Shown here piece after piece: positions 22,700-33,400 of a stretch of DNA of 64,000 nt. The notes below the pieces were generated by a model. The model saw nothing but the letters and a program-made list of their open reading frames with translations, had not been told where the DNA came from and searched no databases. This stretch comes from Apostichopus japonicus. Its lineage: Eukaryota > Echinodermata > Holothuroidea > Aspidochirotida > Stichopodidae. Each line of letters opens with the position of its first letter. Within the stretch, counting starts at the first letter, position 1. Position numbers and translations under genes: made by a program. The stretch spans positions 31,560,554 to 31,624,553 of the forward strand of contig NC_092562.1 of assembly GCF_037975245.1 (NCBI RefSeq), given 5' to 3'.

Positions 22700-25600
22700 G
22701 TATGTATTCCATTCAACAACTTACCACCATGTAGTAAAATGAAAGAAATATACTTAAACTGTAAGTTTTCATAGTTAAATCATCAAGTCTGAGGTTTGGG
22801 AAAAATGATGTATGTTTCTTCTAATACAGATGCATCTGGTACAGATATATACAATGGAAAAGATATGTATCGTCTCAACAGATTTTATGACTGGATATGC
22901 ACTTACAAATAGGTTCAATGTCTCAGCATGCCAATGAGTTTGGTGTATTCATATCATTGTGCATCTAATTGTAACATTTAATTAGTTGCATAGCATTTAT
23001 GCTAGTGGAAAGTAACATGTTATCATTGTACCTATCTTCACAGGGTGCAATTCAAGTGGAAGTAAAGGTACTAAGGGGTAAGAAACCTGTCTTGGTGACC
23101 TGGGAGAATCCAGCCATGAACGTTGTTGAATCCCTCCTGGTTACATGTCCATGTCAGGGTCTTCACTTGGAAATTCCGAGTGTCCAAGCCAAAGGAAGGA
23201 CAGTATATACGAAACGAGCATCTAATCTTGCTCATGCTCTGGAGGTGGCTGATGTTGTTACTTGTGCTTCTGTGGATCATCTGATCAGTCTCGCCGATCA
23301 TCTCCATTTGTCAGATGAAACCAGGGAAGTGACTTCAACGGATGGTCGGCAACCGCGACCAAAACAGAAGAAAAGCAAACTTCACAAAACGTCAAAGAGA
23401 GGGAAAGTTAAAAAGAGAAAGTTTTCAAAGAGTTCAGATGTGTTGGTAAAGACAGACAATTCTTCCTCTCTGGATCATCCTGCATCTGCTTTAGGATTAG
23501 ATACAGAGAGAAAGACCAAAGCAGACAAGTTTGAGAAACAGGAAATAGATTCTCTGGAGGAAGAAATTCCCCATCCTGGGAGTGCAACAGCTTCAGGTCT
23601 CCCTGACGACTGCCGTGATGACAACAATGTTGTTGTTGATGCTGACAGCATACAGATGGAGGAAGTTGTTAACAATATTGTTGTTGATGCTGACAGCATA
23701 CAGGGGGAGAAACTTGTAAACAATATTGTTGTTGATGCTGACAGCATACAGAGGGAGGAACTTGTAAACGATATTGTTGTTGATGCTGACAGCATACAGA
23801 GGGAGGAACTTGTAAACAATATTGTTGTTGATGCTGACAGCATACAGAGGGAGGAACTTGAAAGCAATATTGTTGTTGATGCTGACAGAATACAGAGGGA
23901 TGAACTTGTAAACAATATTGTTGTTGATGCTGACAGCATACAGAGGGAGGAACTTGTAAACGATATTGTTGTTGATGCTGACAGCATACAGAGGGAGGAA
24001 CTTGTAAACAATATTGTTGTTGATGCTGACAGCATACAGAGGGAGGAACTTGTAAACAATAATGGTGCTAATGAATGTTTGGAACAGTCAAACCTGGAAG
24101 CAGAAAATGCAGGAAGAGAACAGACTTTGTTAAGTGATACTTCAAAGAGAATTCATGGCACCATGGATACTTTCATCGATATTTCTAATGTAGAGAACGT
24201 TGTGATACCAGCTTCTTCAACGAGCTCTGATTCGACAGAAGCAGTTATGAAAGTTTTGGGTGGCATCCTGGCATCGCAATCAGAAACGGGCATTCCCGAA
24301 TCAGATTTGACACCAAGAGTTTGTGATTTGTCGATAGGCAGATCATCGAAGGCAAAGGTCAAAGTCATTAAGAACCTCACAGAAGAGGAGCGCAAAGAAA
24401 AGTTTCTATTTTGGTCAGATAATGAGAAGAAGAATCGTTACGAACTGGAACATAATGGCACTAAAGCTTACCTCTGTGAGTATTGTGGAAAGGTCTTAAG
24501 TCAAGGTACAAGGAAGAGGCACTTGCAGACTCATACGTCAGACAGAGAACGAAATAATGTCTGCGAAGTATGTGGCAAAAGATTCTACAGTCGCGAGGGT
24601 CTCAGGCACCACGGTGAAACTCACGACGCCAAGCGAACTTTCAATTGTCGGTATTGTGATATGCAGTACAAAACAATGTATGGACGTACTCTACACGAAA
24701 GGAAACACTTTGCCATTCATGTGGAGAAGTGTGGCAAGTGCGGGGAACACTTCAAAAATCTGGATGATTTGAAAACTCACGCAAAGGCCATTCATAATGG
24801 CGATCATGTCGTTGACGTCCCTACTGCAGTCAAACCAAGTAGAAGGGGACGACACTCGGAAGTATTGAAGGAAGGGCAACCAGGCACGTCTACCTGCGAA
24901 ATATGTCTAAAGGTTGTACTGGACAAAAGCCTGCGTGCTCACCTAAGTCGACACAAAAACCAGATGTTTACATGTCAACTCTGTGGTAAAGTGATGGCTA
25001 ACATGTCCAGATATTCCCACATGAAATTACACACAGGCCAGAAAGATCATAAGTGTGATTTTTGTGGTAAATGTTTCGCCAGTAAGACCACGCTGACCGT
25101 CCATGTAAGAACGCACACAGGTGAACGACCAATCAAATGCAGGTAATGTCCTTTCCTATGTGTAGTATCATACTTGGGCTCTTTGAAAGTAAATAGGTTA
25201 GGCTTTTGAAAAGGGATGAAGAAAACAATAGAATCGGACCAGGAACAGGCTGACTTAAGAATAAATGAGTGTACAAATTATAAGTCTCCCTGGCTGTGCT
25301 TGCCAATTTAACCTAAATACCAACTTCTAATACCCTTTCCAAGGTACTTGCCACTTGGTGCTAATAATTTAAAGTGTGTGGCAATGAAGTGTTGAGTGTC
25401 TAATAGGCTCATCAACATTCATTTGGTGAAGAAATCAAGGAGTTTGTCTTTAGTGTGATCCATTACAGTTGTATTTGGAGCAAACTCTCTGTCCAACCAC
25501 ACACACTAAGGTACCTTTAACCATGCTACATTGTTTGTATACTGATGTTACATGTCCCTATTGTTGTCATTTTGTGATCAATAACTAACTATCATGTACT

Positions 25601-26180
25601 GTTCGCTTCACCCTCAGACATTGTGACAGGGGTTTCACTCGACATTATTCTCGTGAGGTTCATGAAGCCTCTCATACAAATGAAAGACCATTTAAGTGTA
25701 CCATCTGTGATAAATCCTGGAAGGACAGGTCATCCTATGGGACTCATATGAAGAAAAACCACCCTGGAGAGTAAGTACCCAAAGTCACAAACACCAACAA
25801 TCAATATAAATGTACACTGGCACTTGGCAGAATGCATTAGTGGAAGCCTGTCAAAGGCACAAACAGGATTGGCAATATTCTTTAGACAAAAGTTTTATAT
25901 CAAGCTGAAAGAGGTGCCAATGTTTGCACTGTATACATATTGGTGATCGGATTCCTTCTTACAGCCAACGTATGCACTGTACATACTGGTGATTGGAGTC
26001 ATTCTTATAGCCAATATATGTCGCACCTTTATCTCTAGAGTTATGTTTCTAGTTTTAAATCTTTGTATCTGTTTTTTTCTTTCTTCTACCAGACCTCTAG
26101 TCTACAAGAGACTGTCAGCTCAAATCAACAGCCAGCAAGGGAAGTTATCTACCAGGCTGGAGATAATTAATGGAAATTAA
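22697..26180 (+). CDS. ZfC: nine-finger C2H2 protein with 16-residue linker repeats
   Basis: Exons are 22697-22699, 23044-25142, 25618-25770 and 26093-26180, giving 780 residues. The N-terminal domain matches ZfA/B (AIQVEVK..WENP..LVTCPCQ). A Lys-rich patch follows, then nine perfect-length 16-residue repeats (residues 195-338, consensus NNIVVDADSIQREELV) that ZfA and ZfB lack. The segment before the fingers (KNLTEEERK) is conserved with ZfA/B. Nine fingers start near residue 479. An unspliced start at ATG 22999 would add 15 residues instead of the spliced Met, but ZfA and ZfB could not do this, so the spliced ATG is preferred. The poly(A) signal AATAAA is at 26374-26379. A DNA-binding nuclear role is inferred from the fingers. 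Confidence 0.85.
22830..22912 (+). other. Possible alternative ZfC 5' exon
   Basis: Acceptor ctaatacag, weak donor gttcaa. In the frame continued from 22699 it reads 27 codons to a TAG at its last three bases. It may be an alternative 5' UTR exon or a chance segment. Confidence 0.2.
23044..25142 (+). CDS. ZfC large coding exon
   Basis: Acceptor atcttcacag, donor gtaatg after TGC AG, phase 2. It contains the N-terminal domain, the repeat array and fingers 1-7. Confidence 0.9.
23623..24054 (+). repeat. 48-bp coding minisatellite, nine units
   Basis: Nine units of exactly 48 bp give nine 16-residue repeats with no frame break. Units differ at a few sites (NN/ND, REELV/RDELV/GEKLV). Acidic and amphipathic, so possibly helical; function unknown. 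Confidence 0.95.
25618..25770 (+). CDS. ZfC exon with fingers 8 and 9
   Basis: Acceptor caccctcag, donor gtaagt, 153 nt. It codes HCDRGFTRHYS..H..H and CTICDKSWKDRSSYGTH..NH, ending NHPGE. Confidence 0.92.
26093..26180 (+). CDS. ZfC last coding exon
   Basis: Acceptor cttctaccag, 88 nt, opens PLVYKRLSAQINSQQ and ends at TAA 26178-26180. AATAAA follows at 26374-26379. Confidence 0.87.
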
Positions 26181-26479
26181 TTACTGGAAATTAATGTGAC
26201 CTTACAAGAAATTTCTATGAAGACTAGAGTGTACGGTCACAGCGCGCTTGAAACTAACTTCTACATCCACAAGTACTCTGCTTATAAATGTAAATAATGA
26301 TAATATTGTTAAGCTTCAAATACTGCCAACCTTTTGTATGGTGAACCATCTATTCCTCTGTTATAATATATTTAATAAAGACACTTATTATGATTGGTAG
26401 TAATCAACTCACATTCCTTGTTTGGATGTCTTCCTTTGAGTGGACTGATTAATTCACAAGGTAGTAACACCAGGCCGCA

Positions 26480-26735
26480 GTCCATGTCTGCCCCCCCCCC
26501 CCGCACACTCCTTACTGTCCTGCTGCCCTCTGGAGTACCAACACCAGGCAGCAATCCATGTCTCCCCCCCCCACACTCCTTACTGTCCTGCTGCCCTCTG
26601 GGTCTCCCCCCCCCACACTCCTTACTGTCCTGCTGCCCTCTGGAGTACCAACACCAGGCAGCAATCCATGTCTCCCCCCCCCCCCCCCCCCCGTCCGAAC
26701 TCCTTCCCTTCCTGCTGCCCTCTGGTGATCATTCT
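26480..26735. repeat. Degenerate C-rich repeat downstream of ZfC
   Basis: About four units combining 'ctgccctctgg', 'accaacaccaggc', 'agcaatccatgtct', poly-C and 'acactccttactgtc'. Non-coding. Confidence 0.8.
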
Positions 26736-26958
26736 TACATCCTCTGATTTGAAGTAACAATTCAATACGATAGGATGAAATGCTAGTTTGGCTTGATGAC
26801 ATATACACAGCAGAGAAACATTAGTCAGAGTGACTGAATTACCTAGTCTAGCATGCTGTTAGCCTTCAAAGGCCACAGCCAAAATACTTTATGCACTCTC
26901 AATAACATGTTTAAATGCAATGTTTTAAATACTTGTCATAGATAACATTGCATGAAGG

Positions 26959-27281
26959 CAAGGGCATAGGAACCAGGGGGCTGGGGGCACCAGCCCCCCA
27001 GTGAAAAATATGGGGGGCAGAAGTATCATTCCGCCCCCCGCTTCGCAAGTCAGAAATCCCCTTTTTCATTTCCAAAAGGCCAGGTGAAAATGCAAAATTA
27101 TTTACAAAATGGAGTGGGTGTTGAAGTGTGCTATATTGCACCAAATTGCATCTGAGGCCACTTGGAAATGCAAAAAATTCCAATGGGGAGGGGACACCCC
27201 CTCCCCTTAGACCCCTCCCCCAGGCTGGCCGTCAGTCTTCAGCCCCCCCCCCCCACTCAAAAGTACCTTCCTACACCACTG
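26959..27281 (-). mobile_element. hAT-like MITE 4, same family as MITE 1, inverted
   Basis: This is the reverse-orientation relative of 19115-19494 (323 bp). The ends are CAAGGGCATAGGAACC and the complement of CAGTGGTGTAGGAAGG. A perfect 8-bp duplication CATGAAGG lies at 26951-26958 and 27282-27289. Confidence 0.88.
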
Positions 27282-27289
27282 CATGAAGG

Positions 27290-30200
27290 TCTTTGTGGAT
27301 ACCACTGTGAGAATACTTTGATATTTTCTTTTATTCCTTGCCAGAGGCAGAAGGAATCTATGTTACGGTGATGGCGTGCGTGTGTGTGTATGTGACTCTT
27401 GTAAACACTTTAACTCAAACAATTCATGGTGGATTAACTTCATACTTGCTATGTGAATCAGTCTTATTGAGAACAAGACCCCTATTGTTTCCTGTGAAGT
27501 TCAGTAGTCATTTGGGGTGAACAGAGGTCAAACTTTGTAAACACCATAACTCAAAAAGTACATCTTTGTTAAACTTCATACATGATATGCACATCCAGCT
27601 TGGTGAGTAGCCTACAAGAACCCTATTGTAATTGGAGGTCAAGGGTCATTTGCAGTCAACATTTAAGAGTTTAGAAGAAGCTTGTTGTTTTTCACAGTGG
27701 TCTAAACTCATTTGAGACCAACATAGGTCAAAGTTTGAAATATAGTGAACTCCAAAAGGAAACATTAAGTGAATCTCAATGATAATATGCAATCAGAAAG
27801 TCAGAAACTTGTGTGAAGTCTTGTTAAATCTGAAATAAAACGTGGCATGTAATCACAAAGCCTGTTGGTTTTCTGGTCTAATAATTTGACTTTTTGGACT
27901 GACATGTGAACATAAAAGTCTAACACAAAGTGATATGTTAGCTGTTATATTCTGATCGATAAGATCTTGGAGTTCATGAGTGAAGGTGGGATATAGATGT
28001 TACAAGCTTGTCACTCAGTTCTCGGGATATTCTAAGTATGAAAAGAGAAGTCATGATATGAAGTGATCTCACTGATACACGATCATAACAGATAGGCTCG
28101 GGATTAAGTGAGAGATTGGTGAATGTATCCGTACCCATGGTGTTCATTAAACGAAAAGGATCATCTTCGGAACTGCTCACATACACCTGAACGGTCGCCT
28201 TTCAATATAAACTTGGAACCGTAGTGGAGTCATATATTTTCTAATAATATATATTGTCATATAACTTCAGAATTCATTTTTTCCACAGTTAGCGTATTGT
28301 AAGTTATTTTAGACCTAAATGGCCACCCATGGTATTTACTTTCTTCGTAAGATTAAAGATGACTACCAAACTTTGAAAGAAGGGAAAGTCATTTGAAAAG
28401 AATGCTGGTTAGTTCAACAAGCGGTATTATGGAGGAGACTACTTTGTGGGATGGTATCGAAAATTATTTTTTTGAACAACTGTTACACATCTTGATCGCA
28501 TTTCCCCAAATTATCATAGTGCGTGTTGAAAAAATATTCGAATGTCCTTATAATGCGTGCGCATGTTTGCGTTGGCCAACGTTGCTGTTGAATGTGTTGC
28601 CACAGTGTTCTTGTTCCAAAGCTCCATACCTTCAGTTGAAACGGTAGGGAAATGGACCCTGACTCTTCAACATCAAATCTTCGGATTTAAATGAGGGAGG
28701 AAGAAAGTTATAAAGTCATGTCTTTTCGAATTAACTCACCCAGCTTCAGTAGTAGTAGGAGTAGTAATGTGTTGTTGGAGTCGGTCTACCTTGCTCATCT
28801 AATCTATCATCAGTGATGTGTCAGCTGACGATTGTTAAGTGAGGGCGTGCTACCAAATATACATCACTGCACTGTGTCGTAGGGTACAGCTGCCGTGACA
28901 GAATAGGTGCTGTTCTTTCCTGGTTTACTATCCTTGAACAGATCAAGTTGACTTGGCTTGTAAGAGGGATTTAGCGGTTTATCCAAAATTTGTTGGACTT
29001 CAAGATCACAAGAGGGTTAACATAACATCGAATTTTATTCAATGGTTTCAAAAATAGAGTAGTCTACTTTCATTTTCAAACACTGATTGGAAAGGTTTAA
29101 TACACAGTCTGTATGCCTTCTTTAGAACCGCTAACCTACCCATAAAAAGGATTTCCGAAGCCTATCCTATATGTGTAACGTCGGGCGAAAACTAAGAATT
29201 AAAATATGAGTTTTGGGTTGAGGTGGACTATGAAGGTTATGAATATGAGCAGTAGCATTGTAACTGGTGAAACTTAAAGATACACTAAGATTAAGAACAG
29301 AGAAAGTAAGAAGAAAAATAGAAGTCAGAATATATTTATATATTACCTATGCCTAGCCTAGTATATATTAGGCCTAGCCTTGTAATGACTAATGGTATGG
29401 CTCGTTTTACTGTTATGAAGTTATGTATAACTTTAAAGGCTTACAATGATTTTTCCACCGCTACTTGGACTCCAGCAAAATATGTCCTTGGCTTAGGCCA
29501 CTAGTCCTAGTATGGGGCGTGTCATACTCAGAAGCATTTATGTGTCGTTCTCCTTTGCAATTATGAAGTGTACATCTAGGCCTATCTATTCTAAAAATGG
29601 TTTCCCCCACCACGATAAAAGGCAAAACAAAGTTAGAAAGATGTCTATTCTAAAAAGCCTTGAAGATCTGTTTTATTGGCGCCAATTATAGCACGCTATA
29701 GCTAGGAAAGTTTTGTGATTATATTGTAATCCACCTGCCACGGTCGTAAATCGACCACAGGCTCTACAATTAGCCTGCATAGATTCATAACACCATTAGG
29801 TTGTTAGTGTTAACATTGTGTGGAAATATGTTCATGTCTACAGTATAGTTAATCGTACAGCGTTCACACAAAGACCCTCATACAAGAATAATTAATATGT
29901 GGCAGGCCTTGCAGACTAATTGGTAAAAAGAGGTCCTTTCAAGACCAAGGCAGGTCATTAACGTAATCTCAACTTTTCCATGATAGGGTGCTATGGTTGG
30001 GGTCTATAGAGCAGACCTTTTTAGGAAGAAAAATAGGCCTAACAAGTCTTCCACTGCGACCCGACTCCAGCAAAACATACCCTGTTAGGAAGATGTTTCA
30101 TTCATTCTGTTTATGAAGTAGTATATAGCCCTGCATGGCTATATATCTAATTAATAATGATTTTCCTGCCACTAATGTGACTCAGTTGTGAGATTAAACT

Positions 30201-30479
30201 GTTAACATATTGAATGTAAATAGTGAGGGCTACATACCACCCCCACTCCACTGGTCCTGATCTAATTCCTTGTGGTATGGTAGCAACTAAATCCATAGGC
30301 CCATATTTATCGAATGGAAGTCATGCATTAATATACATTCTAGGCTCAAATAATAAATATCGTTCTTATTCGTTATCGTTCTTATTCACCAGGTAGACTT
30401 CCAACCCTGCATCCTTAGATGCGATTAATTGAAGGGTTTATACTGAAGATCAACGTGACAAGTGATATAAATCATTATC
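27290..30479. other. Spacer between ZfC and ZfD
   Basis: A diverged copy of the ~150-bp dispersed repeat lies at 27395-27700. A minus-strand open frame (27974-28186) and plus-strand frames near 28320-28645 have nearby splice-like sites but no recognisable product. Nothing else is supported. Confidence 0.4.
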
Positions 30480-30482
30480 ATG
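30480..30482 (+). other. Proposed ZfD initiator ATG at an exon end
   Basis: ATG is followed directly by gtatgt, has TAA four codons upstream in frame and A at -3, and would splice in phase 0 to TTA GAG at 31765. It copies the ZfA-C layout, but several other ATG|GT sites exist in the region, so this is only the best candidate. Confidence 0.3.
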
Positions 30483-33400
30483 GTATGTATCTCATCATAT
30501 CTTAAAGGATTGACAGTTAAAGATATTACTTGTAAGCAAGTCTTGCTTTTGACAGATAGCAAAGAGTCCAGTGCAGGGCAATTTTTAATCATCATCTGAG
30601 ACGACAAATTTCTGTTCAGACGACCAAAATCAGCTCTGAAGGTCGTCTGGCGGAGAACTACTGTAGTTCTCTTCAGATTGCATTGTAAACTTATTTTGTT
30701 GGTAGCAATCCTCCATCACTATGGAGATATTGAAATGCCAGAATATAAAGAAATAAACATAGGATCCACTCATAGGGGAGTTTTTGCTTGCCCAAAGCTG
30801 GTGTTCTATTCACCAGATCTGTACATCCTTCTGACTCATATTGGTCATAGTTTACTATTTTGCTGTTTTGACAATAGAAACATTAAATTAAAAAACCCTT
30901 TAAAATTTGCCCAGCAGTGTAGTGCCTTGTTGTAGGTGAATGTTCATTGAGAGTTACGGTTGTATACTGAAGTAATATGGTGGCCTGGGATCAATTGTGG
31001 TGCAATTAATAACTGAACAAATTTCAAGTTTAATATTTCTAGCTTTTTGCAATATGTTAATAACATGACTTGTCTGTTTATTATATGTATTGTATATACC
31101 GTGCTAAAATAAATTGATAAAAATGTTGACAATTTCCTTAGAAGTACAGTATATTCGTTAATAATGGCGCCATTTCGATAGCTACTGTTTTATGGCCACA
31201 GTCAACTTAAAAGAATGGACTCCATATGATATTAACTGGCATGACCTCAGATGAGTTACAAATAGTAACCTGGAGTGCATATATCACAAATATAATTTAT
31301 AAAGGTTTGTCTGAGTAATTGCCTATATCCTTCATCGTTTCAAAAGTTTCCATTGAACTCAAACACTTAAGAGTTGTTCTGATGTAGTAAACCATCATGA
31401 AATACTGTATTACTGGATAGGGAATAGTTAGATGTAGCTTTGCAAAGGTTCACTGTTTGTGAACAGCACAGTGAGAGACAGGGAGAGACAGGCGTTGGCT
31501 TAACTTTCTGCTGTAATACGGTATAATCATGATGTTCCAAAAATGTGTCATAGTAGGTACCTTGCCATAAAAGGTCTCTATTACAGAAGCAAGGTCTAAT
31601 ATTTTCAGAGCACTACTTTGCAGTACGAATAACATAAGAGAAATTAAAAAATATGACATTTGAATGTAGTAATGTCCTATCTAGTCTCTGATATGCATTA
31701 GTGTTCTATTTATAACATACAGTAGCATTAATTTTGTTTGTATTTTCTTCTTTTCTATTTTCAGTTAGAGCTGAATTTATCCGTCAAAGTGCTGGATCGT
31801 AAAGCACCTTACCTCTTCGTTTGGTGGAACGAAAACGATGGTTGTGCGGATGGCTTCTTGGTGACTTGTGAATGTCAGAGCTTTCATCTAGGAAAGGATA
31901 AACCTGCTCCCAAACAAGCGCCTACAGATAAATCGTCAGCGTGGTACGGTAGCCTTGCAAAAGCCATGCAAAATGCCGAGATCGTAACAGTTCATCCACA
32001 GCGGAGTGGGACAAGTCTGTGTAAGTTGAGTGACGTGGTGGAGGTACAGAGTAACAAGGCGAAAAAGAAAAGAAAAGGAAAGCAATGCAAGAAAAAGACA
32101 GAGAAGAAAGAAACACAGGAAGATGAAAAGAAGGAAGAGGAAGAAGATGAAGAAAATGCTGCCTCGAATGGTCACCATGGTGATGATGAAAATGATGGAA
32201 ATGAGAAAGAAGAGGTGACTGAAGAGACGAGTGAAGAAGAAATAAAGAACCCAATAGATGTTGACATCTTCCAGAGTGACATGGAGATGGGCAAGGAGAT
32301 TAGAGACTTTGATATCAGCATTGGCATGGAGACAAATGTAACCACAACTATAGACTATGATCAGGGTGAAGAAGGAGAAGACATCTCAGACCCAAGAAAT
32401 GAAGAGACCATCGCAGCTGTTCCCATATCAATCGGCTCTATGTCTGATGCTATCCAAGATATGCTCTCACCGTCTGCTCTGGTTACTGAAGAAACAGTTC
32501 CAACCATTTCGATTTCAGCTCCCGCAGATGAACTTGACCTAGATAGTATTAATCCCAAAGCCCAAGAGAAAATTGCTCAACTTAAGGCTCTGAAAGACCA
32601 GCAATACTTGGAAAGATACAATAGAAAAGTCAAGAATCGCAAGATAACTTTCATGCTCTGTGAAATATGTGGAGCTGCTGTTTGCAACAAGAGTTTCAAG
32701 AGACATATAGAAGCTGTGCACTATAAAGGACAGAGAGAAGGCCTATTTGCCTGCAGCATTTGCAACAAAAAATTCCTGTACCCGACTAACGTTAAGAGAC
32801 ATGAACTGATTCACGCTAATGCCAGATTCCACTGTCGTTACTGTGAGAATACCTATGCTCAAGAAGGAGCATGCAGGGTAGGTAATATCCAAATGTATGA
32901 GGACTTGAAGGGTCCTTGACAAATAAGCACACTGCTGGAAAGAAAGATAGGCCAGTGGTATATGTATATATAAATACACTTAGTAGACACACAGCTGTAT
33001 ACTAGATACATGTTGGTTGTGTTTGTACATACACTTAGAAGACACACAGCTGTATACTAGATACATGTAGGCTGTGTTTTTACATACACTTAGTAGACAG
33101 TAGACACACAGCTGTATATTAGATACATGTAGGTTGTGTTTGTACATACACCTAGTAGACACACAGCTGTATACTAGATACATGTAGGCTGTGTTTGTAC
33201 ATACACTTAGTAGACACACAGCTGTATACTAGATACATGTAGGCTGTGTTTTTACATACACTTAGTAGACAGTAGACACACAGCTGTATATTAGATACAT
33301 GTAGGTTGTGTTTGTACATACACTTAGTAGACACACAGCTGTATACTAGATACATGTAGGCTGTGTTTTTACATACACTTAGTAGACAGTAGACACACAG

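Noticed and set aside
27974-28186. Minus-strand terminal exon of 70 codons
   Set aside because: An AG lies exactly at its start and the composition is protein-like, but there is no partner exon, no recognisable domain and no poly(A) signal to support it.
28402-28645. First coding exon of ZfD with ATG 28402 and donor gtaggg
   Set aside because: The open frame is real but ends in phase 2, while the ZfD large exon needs phase 0, and I found no linking exon.
30678-30935. 85-codon plus-strand frame upstream of ZfD
   Set aside because: No ATG start, no homology to ZfA-C 5' exons, and composition like the surrounding AT-rich DNA.
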